Shown here: piece by piece, positions 14,201-26,524 of the stretch
Numbering within the stretch: the first letter of the stretch is position 1
How the letters are laid out: each line of letters opens with the position of its first letter
From: Todiramphus chloris collaris
Lineage: Eukaryota > Chordata > Aves > Coraciiformes > Alcedinidae
Direction: 5' to 3'
Assembly: GCA_025345505.1 (NCBI GenBank)
Contig: JANVCC010009943.1
Coordinates: 55,138 to 119,137, forward strand
DNA: 64,000 bases
Position numbers and translations under genes: made by a program
The notes under the pieces: model-generated
The model's database searches: none
What the model was told of the DNA's origin: nothing
The model's input: the letters and a program-made list of their open reading frames with translations, nothing else

Positions 14201-15429
14201 CGAAGGAGAAAAAGAGAAATACCTAAATGGTTTATGGATTTTGTATATCACTAGTGCTTTTGTCACCTCTTTGACTTGGAGAGAAGACCACATGGTTCCA
14301 CAAGTAAGCCTAATCTATATGAATTATTTTGACTTGTTTGACGTCAGTCCTTATGACCACTTTTTCCCTTTAACTGCAGGCAGAAAGATGCTGATGTGGT
14401 TGCAAGATGCTGCTGCTGGATCTCAGGCTCTGTCTGCATTCCCAGTGTAAACATTTGTCTCCCAGGTTATTCACTGATGTGAAGGACTTCTGGACTTTCA
14501 TCCTCTTCTGGAATACCTAGAATATTCAGTGACTAACAAATCAATGGTGGGAGAAAATGAAAGATTTTGGCAGATGGCAGAGGGTAGTCTATTCCACAGC
14601 CTGGCACAACTTGCAGGTGCAGGTATGAGGGAGAGATTGTCCTGTTCATCCACTTGTGAGAAGTTAGCTTGGGCCTCAACAGAAAGAGTTAAATCTGATG
14701 GGAAAATTTCTAATTGCATTAGATGACTCGTGATGTCCTTAGGGTAGAGAGGAAAGAGGAGCAGACAGAGATGTTCTAGGAAATTCTTTATTAACTCAGC
14801 TTATGAAGGGACTTCAGTTGTCCTTCAGGCATTCTCAGTGCTAGATTTCCATTTAAAGCAAACCAAGGTTGAATCCCGGCATAAGGACAAATTATTTCAA
14901 GATCAATATGAATATAACACCTTCCCCCTTGATTAATGCAATCTTTCAGTCAGTTTGCAGAAACAACAAAACTTAAATTAAATTAGCTATATATGGTCAA
15001 TTACATTAGATTAAATTTGTGGTTTTGCATAGTTTCTTTAATTGTTGGGTCTAGAGGAATTTGAGTTACTGTAAAGCACTGTATTTTGTAACATACATGT
15101 ACCTTTTGTACATGCCCACAGACCTGCTCATATTCAACACAGTCCAAGGAAATCCATCTTCTTGGTCTTCCTTTAACTTCATAAAAAGAAAGCTAAGAAA
15201 ATTAGAATTTGGTCATCAAGGAGAAGATTTTGTTGGCTGTAATCAAAATGACAACCCAACACACAGCAACTGCTATACCTTGAGAGCAAGGGTAAGCTAT
15301 GCAGCAGTTAAGTGAAACTAACTAAATAAACAGGTTAACCCCAAGTGTCTGGCTTCTTCCATAAAATGAAAACTACAGTTGAGCCATTATGTTTCTAAAC
15401 ATACAAAAAAATGTTTAGACCTTGAGATT

Positions 15430-15467
15430 ATTTCATTTGTTTAGCTGAATTTCATTTGTTTAGCTGA
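15430..15467. repeat. Two tandem copies of a 19-bp unit
   Basis: ATTTCATTTGTTTAGCTGA occurs twice, head to tail and identical. This is a small recent duplication of no evident function. Confidence 0.9.
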
Positions 15468-15793
15468 TTTTCCTTTCTTAAGCAAGACAAACGGAAACAC
15501 CGTCACAGAGTATTTTAAACAATCTGAGTGTTTCTTTTTGAAATTTATTTGTTGCTGTTGCCACAAAGTTTGTAACAGTTTCAAGATGATCTACTGTACC
15601 CTTTTAATGAATGAAACTTTTTGTCATAGCCAATTAAAAAAATTGTTTCCATCTGCATGTCCTGATGGACAGTGGAAAATGGGAAACCAATTTAGTAACC
15701 GCATCAGATCTTATTGCAAGTGGGGGAAAAAAAAGGTATATCTACTTTTAAGTTGTTCAGGCATATGTGAGACAACAAAGACTCTGGCCAGTC

Positions 15794-15821
15794 TTCAAGG
15801 TACCTGGCCAGGTACCTTGAA
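15794..15821. repeat. Perfect 28-bp palindrome without spacer
   Basis: TTCAAGGTACCTGG is followed immediately by its exact reverse complement CCAGGTACCTTGAA. The next bases outward (C at 15793, A at 15822) no longer pair. It is not part of a recognisable repeat family here. It could form a cruciform, or be a fold-back product of replication or a sequencing artefact. Confidence 0.95.
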
Positions 15822-17744
15822 AACTAAGTGTCTAAGCTTTTATCTTTGTTTTGTTTTAAAGTGAAGGAATTTGGAAGAAATTGTGAAGTCTGATTAGCCC
15901 TTGGGCAGATAAAGACAGCTAAGAGTAATAGAAAAGAAAGAATTACTGTTGTTTAAAGGAGAAAAAAAACCAAACAAAACCAAAACCAAGCAAGACAAGC
16001 TGAAAAGAAAAGACAGTTGACAACATATAACATGAGGTGAGATAGAAACAGGCCTGCTATGAGGCAAACTATAGCTCCTGGAGCTGCATGAAGCAGGGAT
16101 GTGGTTTGAGGGGTGTCTGCTTGGGTACTGCTCTACACCATGGCTGAGGTACATGTTACTTAAGACAGAACTCATAGGGAATAGTTTAAATTCTCCCAAA
16201 TATCAGATTCTCTTTCTTCATTCTCAATGACATTTTGAAGAATATATAACATTAAGTCATCATAAAACAGGAGGAAGGTGATTAAAATATGAATGTGTGT
16301 AACAAAAACTCTAAACCTCAAAAAATTTCACTTAGAATCCTCTACATTTTGCCCAATACATGTTGGAACAGTAAAAAGAATTGGGAGTAAGCAAAAAAGA
16401 ATGCATGACTTTAAAGTTCTGGTGAAAAGTTTCATGTCACAGAAGTCGGAATAACAAGACTACATCTTTAAAGAGTTTGTAAAGTCAAAAGAAATTAAAT
16501 TTCAGAAAGAGAAATATTTTTAAGGACAGGTGAAAGCAAAAGACCATGCACCACCAAAACATCACCAAGGGTGGTGCCTCTCACCTTATTCATACTGGAC
16601 AAGTCAGGTCTATTGCCTCTTTGGTACCCCAGACAAGTTATGCTGGTGGTGCCTGTCTTCATTTTTGTCACATCAAACACCAGAGTAGGAACTACCTTCA
16701 TCTGCATCATACCTGTGATTGTACCAGCTGACCAAAGAAGCATACAAGATATGAAGCAGTATTTATGGGAAAGTGAGATGTCATTCCTGCTTAATGAAAT
16801 GCTGACTGTCTCTCTGCATGAATGCAAACAATGTTTGCCATAGTGGGGGTCTGAACATGCCTGGAGTCTTTGTTGCTCCTGTCATGCAAGCATTAAAGAA
16901 TGCCACAGCTGAAACTGCCTAGAAAACACTCTTCTCTGCTTTGAGAAATGTTCTGGCACCGTGACAAGCAAAATATTCCTCTCCTGTAATTTTTATACTC
17001 AGTTGACATATGTAGCTCTAATGTTTAAACCCGAAAATTACTTGTCTGCCTTGCTGAATGAGGCAGACAATTTGTTCATTTGAAATAGCATATTCTTCTG
17101 ACATAGTATATAAATCAAAGTGTTGCCTCCCATTAGAAGGAATTAAAACATGCTGAAATATAGGTAACTCTAGTTTTTTAAGTTCAGCAGAAATATATAC
17201 GAGCCCAGGTCCATATAACTTTGGGTTATTCATTAAGGAAACATTAAGAACTGGGCTCACAAGTAAAGATCATTGTAAGAATGATGAATCACAAGGAAAT
17301 GCCTTTTTCATGTGAGAGAATTAGACTGTTTCTCCTCTCCAGCACAAAGGTCTACTCAAAATAGAAGCAGTTTCATAGGCCCAGTTGAAAATGGCCCAGC
17401 TCCCAAATAACCTACGTGGCCAGGTGCTGAGTCAATAAGTGAATCTGGGTACTCTCAAACACTGGGAAATGCTGAACCTTGGTCACCTATCCACTGCTGA
17501 GGACTGTAATACCCACTAAAGGAATACCCCTGACCTTTTGAGTATTATATATTTACCCTGCTATCACTTTGTTTTGTAAAGGAAGATATAAATTATATTG
17601 TTTCTTTATAGGTCTCTTAAAAAAAAAAAAAATGGGTGAAGAGGAAAAAGAGTACTGTAGCTTGGAGTCCAACTTCCTGCTCAAAGTAAGGCCAGCTATG
17701 AGATCAAAACAGGTTAGTCAGGGCCATGTCTAGTTATTGAAGGA

Positions 17745-17935
17745 ACTTCAACAACAAATATTCCCTAACCTCCTGCAGAAGCTGCTCCAATGTTTGACTG
17801 TCATACAGTGAAAAACATTTTGTTGATCTTCAGGTTCATGCTTCACACATGTCTGGTGCTCCTTGTCCCAAACCCACAAGCACTGTTTTTTAACAGAATG
17901 TTTTTATCTCCACTTCTCAGAAATAAAAAATTCCC
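17745..17935 (-). mobile_element. Possible ancient CR1-like fragment
   Basis: On the plus strand the order CTGCTCCAATGTTTGAC, GTGAAAAAC, and GTGCTCCTTGTCCC follows the layout of the reverse complement of a CR1 3' region: the HW-x-x-L block, the KK-F-F block and the RGN block. Identity is low, so this is an inference from the order of landmarks only. Confidence 0.4.
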
Positions 17936-18519
17936 CAGACTCAAAAACTAGTAGGATTGTCCCAGTAGTTCAGATCAGGACACTGCTCCCAGCATGGAGA
18001 TGAGTAATGTAATTAAGGCTAGAGCATATTGATCTGAATTGCCTTTGATCTACCCCCTTTTAAAACACTTAAACTGCAGGAGGATCAAAAACATGCACTG
18101 CACCATGTTCACAAGTAGGTGACGCAAAGGGAATCTTCTAAGAGTGTCTGGTAAAGTAAATGGCAAAACTAGTTTGTAAAGTGTACATCCTGAAGTGTTC
18201 AGCTACAGAGCACTTCTAAGAAAAATAAATTGTGGGAAAGCAGCATAAATAAGGTTCTTTGGCTTTCCTCTTGAGAATATATAGCATTTTATATGTCTCC
18301 CCTCCTTCCCATTTAGTAGTGAGGTACTGAAAAGCATGTGAGATGTCTATCAGCTTACCTTCTGGAGGTAAATAGGCTGCCTTCATTTTGCTATTACCAC
18401 TGTATAGTTTAAAGTATTGTCTTTGTACGGTAATGATAGTCAGCATTTCTTCGTCAGATCACAAGGAAATGGAAAGTGGTCTTTGCTTTATCAATTTGAT
18501 TAATGGTCATACATCAGTC

Positions 18520-19983
18520 AAGGAGCATAATCAGGACCCTGAATTTCAGAAAAGCAAAATTCCATCTCTTCAAAGAGTTAGTCAGTTGGACACCCTGGGA
18601 AATGGTCCTCAGGGACAAGGGAGCAGAACAGAGCTGACAGATCTTTAAGGACACTTTGCACAGAATGCAACAGATCTCCATCCCCAGGTATAAGAAATCT
18701 AGTGAGGGAGGGAAGAGACCAGTGTGGCTGAGCCACGACCTGCTTGTCAAACTAAGAAGCAAGAAAGAGCTGCACAGGTAGTGGAAGCAGAGACAGGTAT
18801 CCTGGGAAGAGGATAGGGATGCTGCCCCGATGAGGGCATTAGGCCAAAGAGGGATGAGGTCAGGAAGGCCCAGGAATGGTTGGAGCTGAACTTAGCAAGG
18901 TATGCTAAGAATAATAAGAAAGAATTCTACAGGTACATCAGTGAAAAAAGGAAGGTTAAAGAAAACATACCCCCCCTGAAGAGCAAGAACAGTGAGCTAG
19001 TAACAGATGAGGAGAAGGGTGAGATTCTCAACAGCTTTTTTTTCCCTTAGTCTTCACTGACAACTTCTCTCCCAACACCTCCCAAGTTAAAAAAGTACAA
19101 GGCGAGGACCAGGGCAATGAAGACCCTCCCACTGTATGTGAAAATCAGGTTTGTGACCACCTGGGGAATCTGAATATACATAAGTCTATGGGTCGTGATG
19201 AGATGAATCCCAGAGTCCTGAGAGAATTGGCTGATATAGTCACCAAGCCACTGTCCATAATATCTGAAAACTCTTGGCAGTCAGGTGAAGTCCCTGGTGA
19301 CTGGAAGAAGGGACACATTACACCAATTTTTAAAAAGAGTCAAAAAGAGGACCCTGGGAACTACAGACCTGTCAGCCTCACCTCTGTGCCTAGGAAGATC
19401 ATGGAGCAGATTCTCCTAAAAGGTCTGATAAAGCACATGGAGGACAGGGGGATGATCAAAGACAGCCAGCATGGCTTTACTAAGGGCAAATTCTGCCTGA
19501 CGAATCTAGTGGCTATGATAAAGTACTATGTTAGTGGACAAGGGATGACCTATGGATGTGATCTATCTGGACTTCTGCAAGGCCTTTGACATGGTCCCCC
19601 ACAACATCCTACTTGCCAAGTTGGAGACACATGGTTTTGATGGATAGACCATTCAGTGAATACGGAATTGTCTGGATGGTTGCATCCAGAGGATAGTGGT
19701 CAATGGCTCAAAGTCCAAATGGAGAGCAGTGACAAGTGGTGTCCCTCAGAGGTCCATACCGGGACCTGTACTGTTTAATATTTTTATCAATCACATTGAC
19801 AGGGAGATCAAGTGCACCATCAGCAAGTTTGCAGATGATACCAAGCTGAGTAGTGCTGTTGATATGCCAGAGGGATGGGATATCATCCAGAGGGATCTGG
19901 GCAAGCTGGAAAGGTGGGCCTAGGTGAACCTCATGAGGTTTAACAAGACCAAATGCAGGGCCCTACACCTGGGATGGAATAAT
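18520..19983 (+). mobile_element. CR1 LINE (outer copy), 5' part of nested pair
   Basis: The sequence covers the linker between endonuclease and reverse transcriptase of CR1 ORF2 and the N-terminal half of the RT. Landmarks are [17 protein letters not shown], the [13 protein letters not shown] block, HGFTKGK, a KAFDMVPHN block reached after a frame change near 19.58 kb, then FADDTKLSS near 19.84 kb. Stops and frame changes show it is dead. It breaks off at about 19983, where an inverted CR1 has inserted. The remainder resumes at about 20847. Confidence 0.92.
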
Positions 19984-20846
19984 CACAGAATCACAGAATG
20001 TTAAGGGTTGGATGGGACCTCAAAAGATCACCTAGGCCAACCCCCCTGCCAGAGCAGGACCACCTAAAGCAGGTCACATAGGAATGTGTCCAGGTGGGTT
20101 TTAAATATCTCCAGAAAATGTCTCCACAACCCCTCTGGGCAGCCTGTTTCAGTGCTCTGTCACCTTCACCATGAAAAAGTTTTTCCTTATGATTCTGTGG
20201 AACCTCTTATGCCCCAGCTTGCACCTGTTGCCCCTTGTCCTATCATTGGACATAACAGAGAAAAGCCTAAGTCCATCCTCCTGACACTCACCCTTTACAT
20301 ATTTATAGGCATTAATGAGATCTCACCTCAGTCTCCTCCAAGCTAAAGGGATGCAGCTCCCTCAGCCTTTCCTCATAAGGGAGATGTTCTACTCCCTTAA
20401 TCATCTTTGTGGCTCTGTGCTGGACTCTTTCAAGCAGTTTCCTGTCCTTCTTGAATTGAGGGGCCAAGAACTGGACACAATATTCCAGATGTGGCCTCAC
20501 TAGGGCAGAGTAGACCTACTAACCACACCCCTTCTAATACACCCCGGAATGCCACTGACCTTCTTGGCCATGAGGTTGCTCATGGTCATCCTGCTGTCCA
20601 CCAGGACCCCCAGGGCCCTTTCCCCTGTGCTACTCTCTAACAAGTCAATCCCCAACCTATACTGGTACATGGGGTTATTCTTTCCCAGATGCAAGACTCT
20701 ACACTTGCCCTCATTGTATTTAAATCAATTTCTCCCTGACCAGCTCTCCAGCCTGTCCAGGACTTGCTGAATGGCAGTACAGCCTGCTGGTGTGTCAGCC
20801 ACTCCTCCCAGTTTTGCGTCATCAGCAAACTTGCTGACAGTGCATG
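19984..20846 (-). mobile_element. CR1 LINE (inner copy) inserted in reverse
   Basis: It begins on the plus strand with the CR1 tail in reverse (CAGAATCACAGAATG), followed by the reversed 3' UTR and RT C-terminus. Minus-strand frames read [28 protein letters not shown] and DLLESSTGERALGVLVDS. Its 5'-truncated end lies near the reversed FADD region (TTTTGCGTCATCAGCAAACT, about 20811-20830). It is younger than the copy it interrupts. Confidence 0.92.
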
Positions 20847-21207
20847 AATGGGGAGACCTAAGAGTGACTTTCCAGTACCTGAAGGTGGCTACAAGAAGGT
20901 GGGAAAGGGATTGTTTACAAAGGCCTGTAGTGGCAGGACAAGGGACAATGATTTTAAACTAGAGAAGAGTAGATTTAGATTGGATGAAGGAAATAAGTTC
21001 TTTACCATGAGAGTGGTGAAACACTGGAACAGATTGCCCAGGGAGGTAGTTGTGGCCCCATCCCTGAAGATATTCAAGGTAAGGCTCGATGAGGCTCCTA
21101 GCAACCTGACCTAGTGGAGGATGTCCCTGCTCACTGCAGAGGGGTCAGACTAGCTGACCTTTAGAGGTCCCTTCTGGCCCAAACCATTCTATGATTGATT
21201 CTACGAT
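20847..21207 (+). mobile_element. CR1 LINE (outer copy), 3' part of nested pair
   Basis: This resumes the outer CR1 with GGGGAGACCTAAGAG, continues through [18 protein letters not shown] and ends in ATTCTATGATTGATTCTACGA. Relative to the 5' part, several hundred bases of ORF2 between LHLGW and GDLRVTFQYLK are missing at the junction. The interruption is therefore not a simple insertion. Confidence 0.9.
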
Positions 21208-24200
21208 TTGTAAAAATAATAATGGCTTTATATGACACTAAATATAAAGGAGAAGTGAAACTATATCTGTCATCTCTTCTAATGCAAATATATGACAAAT
21301 CACTAAAAGCAAACTGATTTGTGAATTATTTTGGGGGGGGGATACTTACTGTATCCAAGGTAGATAAAATGTTGACATCAGCAGTAACATCTGATCACTA
21401 TGCTTTGTAACTAAAATATCATCAATCAGCACAGCCATCATGATCTCCGTTCAAAAAGGCAAAGTGTCAGAGAGCAAGGTGATCTTAGACATACAAGATA
21501 TTAAAACATCCATCTCCCTTCAGAGTTAGCCTCCTGCCAGATAAAGTGCTGACAAGAAATAACCCCTAATTGGAGATAATTAGAATATTTGGGACAACAT
21601 GGATTTTCACTGAAGGTTCCTGTCACACTGCAAAAAAAAAAAAAAACAAAACCAAAAGATATTTATAGTGTATTGCCTGTTGATCAAAGAACTGGTCCCT
21701 GGGAGAGGGGAAACTGGTTTCTAATTTCAGTTAATCCATGGTGAACAAATGAGCTCAGACTAGATAAAAACAAGACCATGAAACTATAATTTCTCAACTT
21801 GCACATCATCAGATTTTGCTCACATATTTTTTTTGAGCACTTTTCACGTACAAAACTAGTGTGTTCCTTTCTGTGTTTCAATTAAATTACTTTATTTTAT
21901 ATTATTATTTTATTATTTTGTTATTGTATCTCATTGTATTTTATTATTTTATTTCAAAAGGATTTTAAAGAGTTTAATTATATTCCTGTTTGTAAAGGAA
22001 AAGAATGAGAAGAAAAAAATATTTATAAATTCTGTCATGAAATTAAATGACCCTTTCTCTTTACAATGGTAATTTATGCTCCTGACAGAACAGTCTCTAA
22101 AGTTATATGATGAAGAAATGTTTAAAACAAGAGCGTCAAGGTTAAATTTCACTTTGTTGCTCACTCTGAGAGAATTAACCTGTGCTGGCCTCTAGAAACT
22201 ATAAAATTTATCTCTTTACTTGAGCTGTGAAAACCACCCAAGGGAATTAGGTGCCTAATACACAGGGAAAAAGCCCTGGAGCCTCACTACCTTGGTTAAT
22301 TTACTGGGACGTCTGTGAAAATTCAGGCCAGAGATTGGCATACAAGCAGGGCACCAGCCTTCCTCTTGAGAGAGCTTCTTGATCCAAATTTTTAAGTCAG
22401 TCATGCATCACACCAGGTTTGACACATCTTTCTCTGAACAAACCTATAATTATAACACAGGAGCACATTTATGATGTCACAGAAATTACCCTGACTATTG
22501 GGTAGTTTTTACTTTTTTGGTATAGGTCAGTATTCCACTTCCAGCAAAGCTCACGTAGCTTTGCAGGGTCAGAATCACAGAATCATTTGTATTTTGGGTC
22601 ACGTCTAAGATGTGGCCTGTGCTTTACATACAGGGTTTTAGAGAAGCATCCTGTGTTAAATTTTCTGAAAAATTGCAACAAGATTCTTCTCCAGAAAAAT
22701 CTAAAAATATTCTGTTATAATTTTCCTTTTTCATATATATATATTTTTTAATTTCTTTACATTTACACTGAGTCTGATTTTATACAGGGAAGCTTCTGAG
22801 CATCCATGACATCAACAGAAAAAAATCTGTCTTGGGTGACTTTTAATATTTTTTATTTATTTTATTAATGAGTAGTGGGGAAGAGCTGTGACATGACTTG
22901 CAGCTTCACCCAGAACACAAATCTCATGCACTGTATACATGAGGGATGGCAGAGGAGGCTGAGAAGTAAAAAGCACTTTCTACAAGTGATTAAAATCCAA
23001 AGTGATGCTCTGACTGGGCCAACAGAAGAAGCCATTTCTTTCAAGAATACTCCAGACCCACATACATTATTAATCTTGGTTGAAATGACAAAAGCAATAT
23101 GAAGAAAAGCAGGTGGGTACAAGTATAAAAAGAAAGAGAGAGGGAAAAACTATGTCTGTTCTGAGGGATTTTGAAAGACTAAAGAAAGAATTATGTGCAT
23201 AACTGTCCAAAGAGGAAGATTTATAAAACTAAGAGATCATAATGGAAAACAACCCATCAGGCTAAAAATAATGTAAATCAGTGATTTGTGTTTCTGGATG
23301 GTGTAACGTGGTTGACTGGTTTCAACCCTCGGTCTGCTTTCACATCAAGAAGGGGCCATAGCCACAACAGATCCTGGAGTCGCACCAGGATTGAAAAGTG
23401 TATAGTTGTCGCCCTACTTGCATTGGTACATCAAATAAACTGGACTTTGTCCAGAACCAGTATCAGGGGTGGGTCCTGGGACTTCCTTCAGAGCACACAA
23501 GGATACTGGGACATTCTCTGTGGCTCATGTCCACCCTCCATATCTGACTCTTCTGCTGTCCTGATACGGGGGCTATGCTTTACAGCATTCTCTCTGTGAG
23601 CAAAATGTGTTTTGTCAGTGCCACATGGAGACTAGCAAAAGCATCTGAGAGCAGGACATCTTGAAAGGGTTGGGCCACAGAGCGTGATGCACACATCCCT
23701 TTTCTGGTACCAGTCTGAGCCTGTACAATCCCATTCCTGGTAAGATTTCATTGAAAGAATCATGACCATGGTAGGGCAGCACTCTGTCAGAACATTTTCC
23801 ACTGAATGGAGATGCTTTGCATGGATGCCAGCCTGTGATGCCACAGGTTAGCTGCAATCTCTGCACCCAGTAAGTGTTGGGTGGTTGGGCATGAAACACT
23901 CATCCATTGCCCAGCATGAACTGACCCTGCCCATGGTGAGGCTGCTTTGCTTGTGCAACTGCATGACTGCGTAAAGAAAGTGCAACTATGGATGCTTTGG
24001 TAACAAAGACAGTGTTTTCAACATAATATGAGAACTGATATTTTTATTATAGAAAACAGTAAATGTTCTTTCAAAATAATTCTGAGTGTTCAACAACAAT
24101 TTGACTGTAATTTTTCTGAATTCTGCCCTGTTGTTTCCCTTCTCTTTTCTCAAAAGGTACTGAATGATTGAAACAGAGTCTTTGCAGCAACACACTCAGA

Positions 24201-25692
24201 GCAGTGAAAGCTCTTTCCTGGCATATTGACACATCCTGGATAAGCTCGACACTAACTGCTGAGGAAAAACTGATACTTAGTCATTTCTTGACTTGAAATA
24301 CTGTACTAGTATTACACCCTTGAAAGGTCTTGAAAACAAATTGTATATATAATTTAATCATGACTTGTAACATAAATGCCAAACAAGAGATCACCTGAGA
24401 GATCAAAGTCAAATCAGTGCTTTCATGTAGCAAACTTCCTGTGCAGCCCACCAGGTCACTAAAGTCTTTTGCCAGACTGTTTTCTAGAACACAGCCTGCA
24501 CTCCTCCCATGGTGGTGGTGGCAAAGCCTTAAGACTATTTGCCACCTTTCTTTGTAGAATGCAACTACCTTTCAATTCACTTGCTTATGTTCAATGTTGG
24601 ACATACCATTGTGGAATCAGGATGTAGACTTATGTGCAGGAGTCAGATGTTCTTTACGTGCAAGAAAAACTTCCAACAACATCTCTTTACTTCCTTATTT
24701 TGTTGTTCACTTTCTCTTACTAAGAATCTTGTTGATCTTCACTGGTTGTCATCTGAAACTCTTTAGAACATTCAATTTGTATTATATTTCCAGATTCTTA
24801 GCTTGTCTGGCATGCTCATGCTTGAGACAGACAGTTGTCCAAGCTTCTGTTACGGAACATCTGAGGTCAATGTTATGGAAGCCTGTTGCAAGAATCAGAT
24901 CTTCCAAGTGATTGTTCACATGGAGATATTTATTCACAAGGGATGATGGGAGCTGGACAGATGCGCTTTCTCTCATTCTCACCCAACCTCATTTCCAGGG
25001 TTCTGCCTACTCAGGGCAGGACCATCCATTGCTCCTGCCTGAATTGCATGGGCTCCTCTTAGCCCCTTCATCACTCTGTCCATCTCTCTGGTTGGTAGCC
25101 CTGCCCTTGTGCATACCCACTGGCTCTCCATTGTTTGATGTCCTCTCCAGTCCTGATGGGATGTCACCAGCCTCCTGTATAATGTAACCATGGGACTCTC
25201 TCTGAAATGCATTACACCCCACAGCCCATGACTATTAAAATAATAAATAAATAAATATGTGAATTAAGGATCTGGAACACACCCTTTCGTACCCAACTCA
25301 GTGTTTTAATGACTACAATATGAGGTCAGTTTTCTGTTTCTCTGTCTAAATAAGTGAATATTTATACAAGGCATTAAATGCAATTAATTGCTTCAGCACT
25401 TCCATTCTGTAGAACCAACACTAGAAAACTTTCACATTAAAGCTAGCAGAAAAGGGCAGTTATAAGCCCATCCATCTCAGACCTTCTTCCCCCAAAATTA
25501 CTGCTCCATCTCTTGCATTAAATTTAGCAAGGTGTGGTGGTTCCACTCATTACACTCATGAAACACCAGCTGCACAATAAGAGTAACAAGGATACATGAG
25601 CAATTGTCTTTTGTTTTTCTAGCTGAACAGACTGAACTAAACCAAGCATAAAAAGCACAGCAAGGTTAAGTGAAATGCAAGACTACACCTTC
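21208..25692. other. Non-coding stretch with one LTR-like patch
   Basis: AT-rich unique sequence. A patch at about 23302-23583 has higher GC, several CpGs and an AATAAA (see findings). No other feature is supported. Confidence 0.5.
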
Positions 25693-25698
25693 TTTATT
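25693..25698 (-). promoter_or_regulatory. AATAAA polyadenylation signal after the terminal open segment
   Basis: On the minus strand AATAAA lies 21 bases after the TAA stop at 25720-25722. That would give the candidate gene a very short 3' UTR unless distal signals are used. Confidence 0.4.
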
Positions 25699-25719
25699 TT
25701 TATACAGCTTGCCAAGCTT

Positions 25720-25926
25720 TTAGGCACCTGAAAAATCCTCAAAGCCTGTGTCCATCTGCTCAATACCTGGGTAAGTGCCTACACTCTGTGATAATGCTTC
25801 CCACAGGGTCCTCATCACATCTGGCTGCTCAGGGGCCAGGACAGGAGCATCATCCACCACAGAGGTGACTTCCGCTATGACTTTCTCATTCTCACAGTCA
25901 CATTGCAGACCATGTTTAACAGTGTG
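25720..25926 (-). CDS. Candidate terminal coding exon of the minus-strand gene
   Basis: A strong acceptor (TTTTTTGTTCCTAG) is followed directly by 68 open codons and TAA. The segment starts HTVKHGLQCDCENEKV and ends QMDTGFEDFSGA. It has an acidic middle (TSVVDDAPVLAPEQPD) and a predicted helix (MRTLWEALSQS). The other two frames stop within the first third of the segment. It begins in phase 0, matching the end of the exon at 26994-27088. The 400-N gap lies in the intervening intron and could hide another exon. I do not recognise the family. Confidence 0.55.
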   Translation of the reverse strand, partial: HTVKHGLQCDCENEKVIAEVTSVVDDAPVLAPEQPDVMRTLWEALSQSVGTYPGIEQMDTGFEDFSGA

Positions 25927-26124
25927 CTAGGAACAAAAAATAAGATATTTGGTCAGTGTGTGGCTATGTGTTCTGTCATATCCAGTGGCAATGTAATAGA
26001 TTCCTTTAAAATTATGTCAAATTTGTTTTCGGATGTTTCTCGCAGCCTGATCTGAGGAGTTCCAACCAAGTTCTGTCATATTGGAAAAAATGCCCACACT
26101 GGTAACTGTTCAGTGTGGGTGAGG

Positions 26125-26524
26125 NNNNNNNNNNNNNNNNNNNNNNNNNNNNNNNNNNNNNNNNNNNNNNNNNNNNNNNNNNNNNNNNNNNNNNNNNNNN
26201 NNNNNNNNNNNNNNNNNNNNNNNNNNNNNNNNNNNNNNNNNNNNNNNNNNNNNNNNNNNNNNNNNNNNNNNNNNNNNNNNNNNNNNNNNNNNNNNNNNNN
26301 NNNNNNNNNNNNNNNNNNNNNNNNNNNNNNNNNNNNNNNNNNNNNNNNNNNNNNNNNNNNNNNNNNNNNNNNNNNNNNNNNNNNNNNNNNNNNNNNNNNN
26401 NNNNNNNNNNNNNNNNNNNNNNNNNNNNNNNNNNNNNNNNNNNNNNNNNNNNNNNNNNNNNNNNNNNNNNNNNNNNNNNNNNNNNNNNNNNNNNNNNNNN
26501 NNNNNNNNNNNNNNNNNNNNNNNN
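26125..26524. other. Assembly gap (400 N)
   Basis: Exactly 400 unresolved bases, probably a placeholder size. It falls in the last putative intron of the minus-strand gene. Confidence 0.99.

Larger units (their letters stand above)
11250..17744. other. Non-coding stretch, no gene supported
   Basis: Mostly unique AT-rich sequence with scattered frames of 60-120 codons, none with a recognisable domain. A slightly GC-richer patch at 11.95-12.35 kb is open on both strands but shows no family features. Contained repeats are listed separately (15430-15467 and the 15794-15821 palindrome). Confidence 0.5.

Noticed and set aside
22568-22590. CAGAATCACAGAATCATT resembling a reversed CR1 tail
   Set aside because: The sequence that follows does not match the CR1 3' UTR. 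Too short to call.
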